From the NCBI GenBank assembly GCA_949752735.1, contig OX457037.1, positions 1,510,001 to 1,574,000 of the forward strand: 64,000 nt of DNA, read 5' to 3'. The notes below the pieces were generated by a model. The model saw nothing but the letters and a program-made list of their open reading frames with translations, was not told where the DNA came from and searched no databases. Numbering within the stretch: the first letter of the stretch is position 1; each line of letters opens with the position of its first letter. Shown here piece by piece: positions 44,226 to 59,200 of the stretch. Position numbers and translations under genes: made by a program. Source of the DNA: Lumbricus terrestris. Its lineage: Eukaryota; Annelida; Clitellata; Crassiclitellata; Lumbricidae.

Positions 44226-47200
44226 GTATGCTATTGACATTGATGTTCTGTTGTTGCAAAGCAGCACACGTCTCATAAATAATTTATCCACAATAATTAT
44301 TATGGGCAATCTAAAAAATTAAATATTTACCCGTAGAGTAATTTGCCAACTATTGTCTAAACGAGAACAATCATGATGATTTCCAAAACAATTACGGCAA
44401 ACATAGATGCAGAAACGATGGAAACGGGATAAAAAAAAACGGGGGAAACGTCGTTTATTAAAACAACTAAAAAAATGAAAAAATGAAAAAAAACGGAAAC
44501 GGAAAATAATTTCACCTTGTAACATCTTAAACTGCATCCTAAACTTACATTGTTTATGCAATATCTTTTATCTTAATCGGGAAATAACACAATTTTATTA
44601 GTAGACCAAAATTCATTATAGGTGACATTACTCTACAATAATTTTTTTCTTATAACTGGTTTACTAAGAAATTCAGAACAACTAAAGGTACTTAAATATT
44701 TTCAGGTTTAAATTGTGAACATAGATTCATGCTGATCGACATAACCCAATTGAAATCTAATCAGATGTAAAGGCTATAGATGGGTACCAATTATATTGTA
44801 TACTTCTTAAAATTGTCACATTAACTACTATGGACCTAACAAATCTATATCGAAATAACTTTTATACATTGCATTGCTTACAAGGACCTACTAGGCCTAT
44901 ATGCATATCTCAAATGATGTTGTTGAACTATAAAAATAATTACATTAGCCAGCTAAATCCTTGAGAGTACAATGAAAACGTAAGGAATATCAGAAACAAA
45001 TTAACCCTCAGGCTACCAAGCTTTTTTGTAAAGCGGACAACCAAGGGGGTGCTTACCATCCCCCTAGATTAGGGTGGTCGCATCTGTAATGGCAAATTTT
45101 CAACCTCAGTCTTATCCCTTCTCCAACCCACCATTTGGTGCCACTTGGTAAAAGACTAATGCAGCCGAAAAATTATCCTGATTGAAAAATATTTATGACT
45201 AGCACAACGTGTTTGAAGTTTTGGATTTTACGAAATATCACCGTCTTTTTGATTAGAAGGATAATTTAGTCAAGTTTTTACCTGTGACTAGTTTTAACCG
45301 AAAGACTACATTCTTTTAGTCAAGCACAAGTGACAAGTATGCCTAACTTCTACAATGTTGATAATGGTTTAGTATATATTTTTATAAACAATTGAACATC
45401 ACAATAGTATTTGACGCGTGAGTCCTTGAGATCAATGACCATAAACCTATAGGCTACTAGTAAACCAACACATAGCTACATGTATGTTCTTTTGATAGGT
45501 CTGATTTCTATCTACAGGAATCCTTTGTTACATTAAAGGCACTTTATTAGATGCTTAACTTTAACACATATTCTTATATAGCACGGACAAGGACCTTAAT
45601 AATAGTTGAACTAGAGAAAAATACTGATGATATTTTCGTTTATTGTGGCAATCAGAGCAGAATGACAGCGCATCACAGATAAAATTTATCAAGAGCTGCT
45701 CTAAAGACATGAATTAAATTGGATGTTGGAATTATTGAGATCATAATTTTTATACATCTATGAAATTACTTATTACCACATAAGAGTCATAGAGCAGCTT
45801 TTAAACAACTTCTAAAGAGAACATCATAATTCAGTACCTGATGAAGCCTACTCACATTGTTGTCTATTTCATAATATAGAATTTATCCCATTAAAAGTAT
45901 ACTTTTAGAGTTGAAAGAATGAACACAGAGTCAATCACTTGACACAGAAAGTACTGTCAAGAGTGGACACAAATTACACTCCTTTTAATAGCTATTGTAA
46001 ATTAACTAGGCCTACCTATTATAAATTAGCATGAAAGGCGATAGTGTCAAACACGCAGGCTATGTGCAACTTAAAATCTCTACATCATGCTCAGCAATGG
46101 ATCAAGCTGAAATTACAGTGGCCACCCGGACATCTCAGACGACCAAACAATCCAACAAAATAAGCATAGCACCCTCAAGACAACAACCATTGCTACACTC
46201 TTGGTGGCAGATGAACACCTTCTTTGGGGAACATGCCAGAGATTTCACTTTGAGGGAAGTGTATCGTGAAAACTACACAATGCAAAGACCACATGCAATT
46301 TGAATTGTGAGACAGGGTAATAATGCCTCATGCTGGAAACATATTTTCCTAAATCTGAGATAAAAAAATTCGCATCTACATTGTACCGCATCTATTGCAC
46401 CAGTTACTTGTACCCAGTAACCCCATAAACAATCACGGTAGAACTAAATATATTTCTGAGAAATCAGACCTCATTAGGAATATTAGTGATTTTGCAGAAT
46501 AAATTAATTAAGTAGGATACAGATGATACCGCAAATTTTTATATTGATCCCTATTCCTATTATATACCATTAGGCCTACTGTTCCCTTACTGTAACAGTC
46601 CAAGAACAATAAGCTATTATTATCATTCAAGACAACAACAGTTATAATAGAAAACCATGAAAATTTTATGAAAATAAAACACCTTTATACAAATTGTAAT
46701 TTATTTTGAGCACTTTCGGTTACCAAAAGACAACTCAGTGAGCATGGAAATGTAGCCCCACATTCCCTCTATAGAATGGTATAATTTGCGTCGCTTCGTA
46801 TAAAAGGGCGGAAAAGTTATAGTCGAAAAAACCTTGGGTATATCGGGCTTAACTTTTGAACGGTATAGCCTACATAGGGCATCATCAATTTTTTTTAGCT
46901 CAAAATGTGTGCCAATGAACCCTCTGCAGCTACATAAAACGTCAAAATTTTATTCCAAACGGAACACGTTTGATTTGAAAAAAACCTAGGTGGAGGGTGG
47001 ATACCACCCCCACCCCTTGGTAGCTCGAGGGTTAAGAAAAATAATAACAGACCGTGAATAAATAAATAAAGCTAAAAAAAGGAATAAAATGATGCGAACA
47101 ATAAAAACGAAAAACGAGGTTTTTTGGAAGAGAAAAAAAACGAAAGGAACGTTTTAAAATGACTATGCCAACAACTATCATGTCAGCAATGGATGAAATG

Positions 47201-50200
47201 AAACGAATGTAGGAAATCACATGCTTACTCGCAGATAAGTAATTGCAGCTTGTAACTATCTTCAGTAATAATTTCTGCAAGCCTGGACACATGATTTTGT
47301 TACGTACGGTAAGTTGCATGACCTAACATAGTTTGTTCATGAATATCACAATGTTATTGGGAAGGACCATACGGCCGACAAATTATAATCTAGCAGAATA
47401 GAATTGTTGAGCACCATTTCGTATGCCTGAATTTTGCGAGTTTATACAATGGAAACCGAGGAAGCGAACATTAATCGGTCATCGGTGGTCATTTTAGACA
47501 CTTCATGGAGGGTTTAGAGGCTTTGTCTTATGGATAAACAGATTAAAGCGAAGCAAGTACTTGGCATCCACATAGATAATGTGTGTGTCTTACGTGTGAG
47601 ACAATTTGCCTCGGACCATAATTATACGAACTATAGTCTAATACATGTAGCAAAGCTCGAGGGTACGTACCATACGTATTCTATTTTTTGAAAGGTACGT
47701 ACGTATTTTAACGTACCCTATTTTAGGGTACGTGAACAATAAATAAAATACGTTAACCACGTCATTGCTCGTTATAAGAATGTTCAATTTAATTTAAGCA
47801 AACACTCACCACCCAGTAGGCCTATACGGCGTAGTAAATTGCTGCAATACTATATTGTAGGTCTATGTTTATCCAGCATACATTGCACTTAATGCACTAA
47901 TGTCAGTCAGTCGTCTCAGTTCTGTTGCAGCACTTCAAGATGTGTTCTTGTGCGATTGCCTGATCCAACTGCTTGTCGAAAAAATTGCATTCAATCAAAT
48001 AATTGTTTTTCGCATTTTTCAAAACTTTCACGTGCGTCCATTCCTTCCCAGGTTCTCTGGGCATCGCTGACTCGCTGACTGATGCGTATAGGCTATATAG
48101 ATATAGCCTACTGCAACTTTCGAGTTAGGCTACACCAATTTGCAAACCAGCGACGTGTACCTAGCTCTCATCAGAAAGACAGTACAATTTGCATTAAATT
48201 AATTATATCCAAAGAATTTATCGAATTAAATTTCCTGCTACGCTACCGGAAGTACCGGTTTCAATGACGCACAGGCCTACAGTTGACGTCAGATTATACG
48301 TTGGCTATGGGTCGCCGAGTAAACCATGAATAAATAAAAAAATTCGTGTATGGTACGTACCATACGCGTATTCTATTTTTTTAAAGGTACGTACGTATTT
48401 TAACGTATTCTATTTTAGGGTACGCGTACCCTCGAGCTTTGACATGTAGTGAATTTTATTTTTTAAACGCGAATTGGTGCTATGGCAAAGCTTTAAAAGC
48501 GTCAGCCGAGTCTGCGATCATTGTAGCTGCCGCATCGTTGTAGTTCATCACTGATACAACACTCAGCTGACCTTTCTCTTTCGCTGTTAGTGAGATGATA
48601 TTAAATGATGCTTAATTAAATTAAATCTCGTGATAAACTAATGAGATGCGTTTCAAGCAGTTTAGATTGGACCCTGTTGTTTGGAGTGATACTATTTCAA
48701 CGAGTAATTCTCTATATATTTTGTTGAGTAGCGAAATTGCAAATGCAGTTTTATAACACTTCATAGAAAGGTCATGTATTAAGTTTTAAGTTTAGGCCTA
48801 CATTGAAACCGAGAACAGATAAAAATAATATATCATGTCAACGTTGGCGAGAATTCCATCGAGAGTTACCTTTAAAAGTTGCAAAATGTTCACAAGCTTT
48901 CTTTGTGACTTTCCCTGCGTGGCGCTATATAAATTTTCTTAAACAATAGTTAAGTAAATAGCCGCAAAGCAGTTTACAAAAGAAAAGTCCCGTTTGTTTA
49001 CAGATGGTTTTGTCATTGACTCTCCCTTTCAGGTGTCGATGGTCAATGTGCGACTCCGCCAGTAAATGAAGCTTACTACGAGGAAACTCAGAATACGATG
49101 ATGACGTGCAACAGTCCGACAAAAGTATCTTATACTGTTAAACCAACAACAGATCCTCTGTCTACTTATACAATCACAAACTATGACGACACTGTTAACG
49201 TTGCGTACAAGAATCTGTATGCTGTCAACCAGACTGGTCTGATCATTAAGATTGATCAAGGAAACGCAGCAGTGCCTCCGATATCAACTGCTGGCTTGTA
49301 CATCATAAACCCCAACGGAACGAACAGAGTCGGGGCAAAGATCGTCGTCGTTCGTAAGTACACTTAGACATCGCATAGTTGCACATAATCAAAATTATTA
49401 TCAAAACGTACCAAATTGCAACTTAACCAAGGTAAGACCGAATAAACGCAGACCAGAATCTCGTAGACCTTTTATTGAACATGAAGTATATCGTCCGATT
49501 TCTTTATTTCTTTTTTAAATGTTTTAGGCTAGAATAGAGGAGAGTGCTACTAGACGCCCAGGGCGAGTAAGACGCCCATCCCCTTTAAAACGGATTCAAG
49601 GATACATATTCGTATTTTAGTTGTCTCATTGCATGCAGCGGCATCTTGTGAACCTCCCATGACAATAATGTTTCAGTATTTGAGCTTTTGACGCGATTAA
49701 TCAATTTCTAGATTTTCACCACTTTTGCGTAAGTACACATTTATGAATCTGCCTAATTTTCTCTTTAGCCTTATGCAGTACCAATTTGCGCATTTCAACG
49801 TTTATTCAGGGTTCATTTATAGTTGTTTTATGGTTTTACCTAACTAGTAAACATCGACCTCGTTAAGTAAAATGGCGTCAGTAGAGATGGACTCGAAAAT
49901 TACAAGAAGTCCATGGGTGTCTTGAACATATAGGTAGCATAGAGATTAGGCCTACAAAAAGCCCATGGGCGTCTTGAATGTATATATAGGAAGCCTAGAG
50001 ATTACAAGACACCCATGAGCGTCTCTGATACTATGAGTAAATGGCCAAGAATCTGTGCCTACCATGACACCATCTTCTACTCATAAAAATATGGGACCAA
50101 TATACAAATTCATCAGTATTTATTGAATTTATTTCACCCTTGCCCAAAACTTCGGTGAAATGGAAAGAATGCAGGACGTGTAGGCTAAATGTTCACATCC

Positions 50201-53200
50201 AAAGAATTCGTGTGCGACTCTTGTCGCTAGGCTAATCTATGATTAAAGTGAAAACGACGACAATGACTTACAACATGAGATTGGATTTGTGCTTCTCGTG
50301 TTTTCAATTGCTTAGTATATTTAGGACCTTTTAGTTTTCCTTCAATTTTAGGGCTGTTGATTTAATCGCGTTAACGCGTGCGATTAACGCGTTAAAAAAA
50401 TTTGCGATTAAAATTTTTAGCGCATTAATCGTACGCGTTAATTATATTTGATTAAAAAGGAATCAGAGGCATAAAAACTCGTTTTAAACAGAAGGCTCAT
50501 ACTTAAAGCTAGTGATACATTCTTTGGCAAATATTCCAACACAGATTTTGAGTATTATCGTAGCAAATCTTTGCTCAATAATTATCGCCTGCATGCGAAC
50601 CAAAACATGCGTTAAACGCTAACGATGAGTCGTCGACATCGGCCGCATCGCATCTCCACTAAGGTTGTTTCCTCTTTCCTCACCCCGTCAGACGTCAGAC
50701 TACGTTGGTTGAGCTCCATGAGATGGCAAGACCAATGAATCCAGGTTTCAAATGATAAATGTTTACAGAAGGACAACTGAGATGAGGTTTGGCAAGAATC
50801 GCAACCTCTTGTGAAAAATTGTGACTAAATAATGAGGTTCAATAGTAGACCTAATAATTTGTTAATTAATAAGAGTATCCCTTGAACCGTCCAATGTAAA
50901 TAAACTGGTCTGCCTATACAATTGGCTGAATAAAATAATTAATATTGATAGTCAGAAAACGGTTGTCTAATTTCACATTGAGGCCTATGTCATTTTAATT
51001 AAAGGTGGCTCAAATGACAAAAATTAACTGATTTTGAGCAGTTGAGTGAGTTGAGCAGTGTTTCAATTCTGTCTGTCATACAAAATTGTTCAATAAACTA
51101 AGTGCAGAATTTCAATAGGCCTAAGCCAAAGGTTATTAAAATATGTTTGCAATAGAAAGAATGCATTCAGTCATTAAAATTAATTTTGTGCTTCAAGGGT
51201 CCTTAGAAAATAGTAAGATTAATAGCCTATTTTTGAAGGAAATGTATTGCGATTAATTTGCAGTTAATTGCGATAAAAAAAATTAATCGCACGATTAATT
51301 TCGATTAAATTTTTTTATCGAACAACAGCCTTATTCAATTTGTTTTCTCTCATGCAGTTTATTGCTTTAGTCTAAAAAATGCATGATTGCAATGCCACTT
51401 GTTTTAGTCAATTTCCATTGCTCCAAGATGCCCATCCTATGGGCGTCTTGTAGTATAGGGTTCCTAAGATGCCCAGTTTGGAGGGGTCTACTTTTTTTAA
51501 TTTGCACAATTGATCTTATTGAATTAAGTTCCATAGTTGCTGTTATTGCCTTATCAATGATCAGATCTTACATTAGGGTCAAAAATGTAGGCCTACTTCT
51601 CTTGGTACCCACACGGAAGAAAAGCACAATTTTCCTTAGCGTGGGCGTCTTGGAGCACTCTCCCCTAAGCTTATACCGCATTACCACAACCATCAAAATG
51701 ATAACACATCTTAATAAGTGTACGCAGAAATGACACAAAGAACCATAATTCATAGAATTCAAGAACTTTAGTTGAGAAATAAAATTCGAAATAATAGTTT
51801 GTAGTTTTGTTTTGTTGGTCATTCAGTGGCGTTGTCTAGAAACACAGTTAGTTGTCTAAGTTAGTATCATGCACATAGGATTTGCGCAAGTAGCGTATTC
51901 TTTAACATAGGCATAGTTGCGTTCTTGCCTATGCAACGGTTGTTCTTGACTAATTCATTTTTACTCTCAATCAATCAATCGTAGTTTATATAGCGCCCCT
52001 TCAAGGTACCTACTCAGAGGCGATCCCGGCCGAGATCAAGCGAAAAATCTGAGATAGGTTCCGCGACATTTAATAGGCTACCACGACAATTAGCCTAATA
52101 CCGGAAAGCTAATAATTATTGCGACATTTAGGCCTAATATCACGACAGTTAGCCTAATATCGGATAGCTAATATTGCGACGCTTAATAGCCTACCACGGC
52201 AGTTAGCATTGGCATAATACAGGAAAGTTAATATTACGACATTTAATATCACGACAGTTATCATAATACAGAAAAGTTAATATTGCGACTCTTAATACCA
52301 CAACAGTTTGCCTAATACCAGAAAAGCTAATATTGCGTCAGTTAATCCCGATGACTTTTAATCCCGCGACAGTTAATCCCACCGGCATATTATCACACGA
52401 CGTTTCATACCGCAACACTGAGAGTCTAATACCACGACAGTAAAATAGCAATCTTAACCCTCGGGCTAACAAGGGGGTGGCATCAACCCCTAGGTTTTTC
52501 CATCTCAGACTTATTCCGTGTTGGAACAACATTTCACCTTTAGGTAACATTTGCACACATTTTGAGGTACAATGTGAAATGATATGTCACACCGTCGATC
52601 ACGTGGGGGTACCAGCTACACACCGCGCTTGAGGACATTAAATTCATTTTCCGTCTTTTAATCGTCTTCTTTGCAACTACAATCTTGGTTTTCTGCATGG
52701 AACTCTTCATAAACCCGGTTCGTTCGTTCCATTTCTTCAAATCTTTCTAAACTCTGTAAATTCTAAAATATAACCCTTTCCTAATCCCTTTGCTTCAAAT
52801 CTTTTCAAACCTCGCTGCCATTACTCTGACCAACCAATCATCTTCATTTTATACGCCCCAATGCATTCATTAACGCTCCTACTCCTCATCTGCTCTCGCT
52901 GCCTAACAGCCAATGCTTCCTACTCCCCTCACCCACGCCAAGCCTGCCAAACAGCAACGGTTGAATATCGTCACCTCTCAGTCATTCCGCTCTCATATAT
53001 TCACACTTTGCCTGCGCCTCAGGTTCACACTTTAGTGTGACCTTGCGCGCGTAAAAAATTTATGTAATAATAAAAAAAAATATTTCGTCACACCGCCTCG
53101 TTTAACTTTCGACCTCAACAACTATTTCCATCTTTCCTTCTTCTCTTATGCGGTGACATCTCTGCTAATCCTGGACCATCATCTGCATCTCACTCCAGCG

Positions 53201-56200
53201 CAAATATCTCACACAAAACGTAACTGTTCACTCACAATGCAACCAGACCTTCAAGCAAGAACTTTTTACTCTACTCTCTCAACATCCGGTCCCTACTAAA
53301 CGAAAACAACTCTATTTCTCTCATTGACCTTGCTTCCGGCTCCCGTCCACAGATTCTCATTGCTCTCCAAGAAACCTGGCTATCAAATACCTCTTCAACC
53401 GCTCATTTAGCTGACTGTATACCACCTGGCTACTCTCTTCAAAGCTTCCCTCGAATAACCGCCTCTTCTAAATCCTCAAAAATATCTGGTGGCGGCACCG
53501 CCTTCCTGGTTCGTGAGCCGGCTGTCGTCCTAAATTCTTCTCGCCACACATTCAGTTCTTTCGAATGCTCGTCCACAACACTTCGATTTTCCTCAGACCT
53601 ACTCACAGTTTTTAACATCTACCGTCCTCCTACATCGTCTAAGTACTCCTCTAAAAACTCAGACTTTCTTGATGAATTTAGCTCCCTCCTCTCACTTGCT
53701 GCCACTACTCCCAACGAATTCTTACTCACTGGCGATCTCAACGTCCATGTTGACCATCCATCTAACTCTCATGCAACCGACTTTCTGAACCTCCTATCAT
53801 CAGTAAATCTCGTCCAACATGTCAACTTCCCGACCCACATCAAGAATAACACCCTTGATCTTGTCATAACTGCCAGCACCTCCTTTTTATCTCCGAAGCT
53901 ATCACACTTTATTCTCAACATAACTGACCATTACCTTATCATTGCTGACCTTGAAATTAAGCCCTTTGCTCGGCCTCACCCTTCCACTCATTCTTTCCGT
54001 CGCACAGGGTCCATTGACTCCCAGGTCTTCATCAAAGATATTCTCAGCTCTCAACTTGTTCTTAATCCTCCTTCTTCTCTTGATGACCTTCTCCTTGCTA
54101 CAATTCCACTCTTTCCGACCTCTTTGACATTCACGCACCACTCATCACCAAACCCAGCTCACATGCCATTAACCCTTGGTTCACCTCCTACCTCCAAGCT
54201 TTTAAAACCTTCCGTAGGCGACTTCAGCACAGCTGCAAGAGCGCCACTGACGCTCTGTCCCGAGAAAAAATCCTTTCCAGCCTCAAATCAGCCACAAACA
54301 GATACCACAAACTCATTGCTGCTACAAAAAAAGAAATACTACTCTTCCCTCATTCACTCCAGCTCCTCCAACCCTCGCCACCTCTGGAGAGCTGACAACT
54401 CTCTTCTTCATCGCAAATCGCCCTCCCCACTACCGAGCTCCATTCCACCCCACTCTGTGGCCGATACATTCTGTTCATTCTTCGCGGACAAAATCTCATC
54501 CCTTCGCTTCACATTGCAGTCCCTTCTTGATTCACAATCCTCCAACACTGATCCACCTCCATTTCTAAATCCTGCTCCTCCTGTCTCTCAGTCATCCCTT
54601 CCAATTGGACCAATACTCCATCCTGCCTCTGAAGCTGAAGTTTCACTCCTGTTAAATTCTCTTCCTAACAAACAGTGTGAATTAGATCCCATCCCAACTG
54701 CTGTCCTAAAAGACTGCGCCTCCATCATCATTCCTATAATCACTAAAATTATCAATCTTTCACTCTCCACTGGCAATTTTCCAACGGTCTTCAAGCAATC
54801 TCTCGTCATTCCTCTTCTGAAAAAGGCAAATCTTGACAAGGAAAACCTATCAAATTTCCGACCCATCTCCAACCTTTCTTTTCTATCGAAATTAACTGAA
54901 CGAATTGTCCTTGCCCGCCTAAACGATTACTTCTCTTCCAACTCACTCCTCAATCCCCACCAATCTGGCTTCACTAAACACCACTCCACAGAAACTCTAC
55001 TCGTCTCTCTCTACAATAAACTGGTCTCGGCCGTCAGTCATCAGCAAGTCTCCTGTCTCTGTCTCCTTGACATCTCCGCTGCATTCGACACCATCGATCA
55101 CAGTCTCCTTCTTAATCGACTCTCTTCTTCCTTTGGCGTCTCTGGCACTGCTCTGCTCTGGTTTGAGTCCTACTTGTCTTCCAGATCTTTCTCTGTTAAA
55201 GCCTCGAGTCACTGTTCGAAACCTCTTCCACTATCTTGCGGCGTTCCTCAGGGCTCCGTCCTCTTCATTCTCTACACCACTCCTTTACATGTAAGTCATC
55301 TCATAAAATCCTCGTCTGTTGACCACCATCTCTATGCAGACGACACCCAACTCTTCATATCCTTTCCCCCAGGCTCTTTCTCCACCTCCATTGCTGAACT
55401 TCTCAATGTGGTCAATCTGATTTCTCAATGGATGTCGTCCAACCTCCTCTGCCTCAACCCCTCCAAAACAGAGTTCATCATTTTAGGCCTTCCTGACCAA
55501 ATCAAGAAAATCCCTGACCCTTCAATACACCAATCGACTAACTCTTCATCTCTTACCTTCACCTCTGATGCTCCGGTCCGCAATCTTGGTGTAATGTTTG
55601 ATTCACACCTCTCCTTCTCTAACCACATCTCTAACCTATCGCGTTCCTGTTTCATGCACATCCGGGACCTCCGACGCATCCGACCCATGCTTGATTTCAA
55701 AACTGCTTCCACCATTGCTACGTCCATCGTCCACTCAAAGCTTGACTGTTGCAATTCCCTGTTCTTAAACCTTGATTCCACACAACTTAAGTGCCTCCAA
55801 CTCATACAAAATTCTCTTGCAAGAGCCGTCACCAGAACACCCAGACATCATCACATCACCCCCATCCTCAAGTCTCTTCACTGGTTGAAAATCCCAGAGT
55901 GAATTCACTTCAAAGTTCTCTCCTTAACATACAACTCCTTGCAATGCTCCCAGCCCAGATATCTTCGCGAACTGTTCACCATCCAGCCTACCTGTTCTAC
56001 CCGATCATCCGCCTGCCTTGCACTCTCTCGACCGCCGGTCACAAGTCATCTCAAGTTCTCCAACCGAGCCATATCCAACTCAGCACCACGCCTTTGGAAT
56101 GATCTGCCTGCAGAGTTCCGATCCTTTTCAGTTCCTCCTCCGTCATTACTAATCACACACCATCACCTTCCTCAGGCTCCTCTATCCATCACACCTCGGG

Positions 56201-59200
56201 CCTTTCACTCGAAACTAAAGACACTCCTTTTCAAGAACTCTTATCCTGTTTCATCTGATCCCCCACCCTCCAATTCCCGGCTCAGACGACGCCCACCTTA
56301 GTAGCTGTTCAACCCCTCTGATCCTACGGTACCTCGACCCGGACCACCACGGACTACTCTCACGGACAACCCTTCTAACTCAACGCAGCGCTCGTGAATA
56401 ACCCGGTGCCCCGCCCTTGGCTTTCCAGTGGCGCTTTAGAAATTAGGGGATGACGATTACGATTAAAAGTTATGCCAAATATAGCCTACCCGAGGTACCA
56501 GAGGTGGCTAGGCCTACTCCCAATAGATTTTCGACTATATCTTTTCCACCATTTAATATGAAGATACACAAATTAGACCATTCTATAGAGGGAATTACAA
56601 TGCATCTCGGTTTGTCTACCGTTGCTACTATAATCGAAATAAACCTCAAATTCAAACGAAAGTTTTGCCTTATCATAAACATTGCATAGCCGCTTTAAAA
56701 TCCTTTGTAATAATTGTACATTTAGCCTAAGTTTATGTTCGTTTATCCGCTTTATGTACAGATGTACAACACAAAATATGAACAAAGATGTAGGCCTACC
56801 TAATTGGCTATGTGGACAATATTCGAACTCACGTGTATTACAGGTATTAAGTGTCGCGGTATCAAACGCCGCGTGATTATTTTACGTCGTTGAGATTAAC
56901 TGTCGCTGGATTATTTTTTTTTTGGGGGGGGGCGGGTGGAGTAAGAGGGGAATGGAGTAAGCAAGCGTCTCTTATAGCCTCTGCTGCTCAAAAGTCCATC
57001 ACGCCACCTACACGTGGTCCCCCTGTCGAAAACGAAGTGCGTGGTGGGCGACCGAGTTCTCCCCGGTAAATGAGAGAATCCAGAGGAGAAGATCCTGAAG
57101 GACGGACGACGGAATTCGGCAACGCATGGAGATGGTGTCTCGTTAAAAACACCGAGGGGAAGGCAACGGGAGACCACCCCTCTACGAATCCCGAGTAAAT
57201 GTCAAATGAAGCTCCTAAGAAGGCCCAGCGGAGGGAAGAGTGGCGACACTGTACAGCTGAACCTGCCTAGTGGCAGAGAACCAGAAGAAGAAGAGGACCA
57301 ATTATCCGTGGGATAAATTGACGTGGGATTAAATGTCCCCGAGATTAACTCTACGGTTTTAGCTGTTGTGGTATTAAGTGTCGTGCTGCCATAAAATCCA
57401 TCTACTTCACGATTAACAGATTAGCCTATAAAATGAATTCCTTCCATTTCCATCGATCAAACAAATGCACAATGCATGTATCGTTATTGTTATGTTTATC
57501 TGATATAGCCTATCTGTCTGGTATTATATTCACCAGGTGAACCTCCAACGTGTGGCTGCAAAGCGATCAATACAACAAGGTTTAGCCTAACCTGCACTTT
57601 GGTGTATGCCGACTCCAGTTACATGCCAATCAGTGCAGTGATGAAATGGACCATCAACGGTAATCCGTACCAGACCGACACTCCTGCGAGGACATTCAAT
57701 AATCCGTATTACACGTCAACATCAACCATCACAGTCAATGCCAACAATCCAATTACCTACGCATGCACTGTTACGTTTTCGAAGCCGAGCCCTCAGTTCG
57801 CATACGTGGCAGAAAATGCGCCCACGTTCAACGCATCATGCAGCATATCTAGTGAGTTAAACTCAGCATGCAATGTCATAGCATACTATTCATTATTATC
57901 TGCTCAAGTGTAACAATTATTTGATAGAACTGAAAGAAGCATTAATCATAATTTTCTTCAACGAGACGCACAATTGCAATATTGTGGCTAATTTTATCAC
58001 CACTAATAATTATACCAATGAACTTTCCGCTATTAACGAACTTTAACATCATGCTGTTCCGAAAATGTTATTGCGGAAGCGCTACATAAATTCTGTAACT
58101 CATATCTGATCGCTCCAATCAATAATTCAGTCAATGTCTGCTGAATTCTCAAGCCTCTTCATTCCCTCACACTGCCCTCCATGCTGAAAAGAATTTCTAT
58201 TCATTACGACATTTTATTCTCAGTTAGTTCATCGATGTCGCCACTCACCAACCATCTGCCTCACGATCCTCTGCAAGCAAAATCTCCATTGCAAGCCAAG
58301 ATCACTTTTCTCACAATTTTTTTTCCATAGTCCATCCTATCATATACCTTACGATGTCTTTCGTTCACAACTAGACGCACATCAGCTGCTTCTCTGACTC
58401 TTATCTCTGAACTCTATGACAACCGTATTCGAATATCCATTGGACAGAGATCTTTGGAAAACTTCTCCGATGCCACGTGTTCCAGCGATCGCGAATTTGC
58501 GGGTGCCCAACTTTTAGCTTTAGAGTTGCGATTTGAATTTATGTTTTGTGATTACAAAAAGTGCAACTAAACCACCAACAACGACGACTCAACTGTCTTT
58601 GTTCCTCTGATGTAAACTAGATGACTTGGTCAGCGTATATATACTCAACCACCAATAAAGTAGGCTACCATTGCGTCAATTTGTTTTAAATAATTCAACA
58701 CATTTTGGAGCAGAAGGTTCATTTCCTGCAAGACCTTGACGATAAAACAGGTGGCAGTCCACCCATATTAAATCAGATGCAAGTCAAACTTCAAGATCAT
58801 GACCCACAGTCGAAGGCCTTACCCCAGTTCCGAAAGCAATTAGAGGGCCTCAGTCAAACAAATGGCTGCATCCATTGCCTGTGTCACGAAATAGAGTATC
58901 CCCCGTATTAATTGCATCCCCCCAAATTAAAAAAAGTCGAAAAAACCGCTTCCGTGTGTATTTTTCTTTGCAAATTGATTTTCATCTGCTTTGTTTTCAA
59001 CAATGACACTAACATGTATGTTTATTCCTACTAGATAATTTGTTTTGCCCTGTTGTTAGAGCACTTAAAACATTTAAAACACTTAAAAACACTCAGAGTC
59101 ACTAAATAAATTCGAGTTGCCTTTATCTGAGCATTGCTTAGGACACTTAAAAGAATTAGAGTCACTTTAAATTTTGAATACAGCATAATTTTTTTATTAT

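Larger units (their letters stand above)
52051..57393. mobile_element. Fold-back element, GCGACAGTTAATCCC phrase family, filled by later insertions
   Basis: Left arm 52051-52453 is a run of variants of GCGACATTTAATAG, CACGACAGTTAGCCTAATA and GCGACAGTTAATCCC. The right arm is in two pieces, 56841-56921 and 57297-57393, with complements such as GAGATTAACTGTCGC and GTATTAAGTGTCGTG. The arms are now separated by a piggyBac-like piece, the LINE and another repeat. Outer left end GGTTCCGCGACATTTAA resembles the GACACTTAAACAC element (GGTTCCATGACATTTAA, reversed right end). TSD not clear. Confidence 0.7.
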
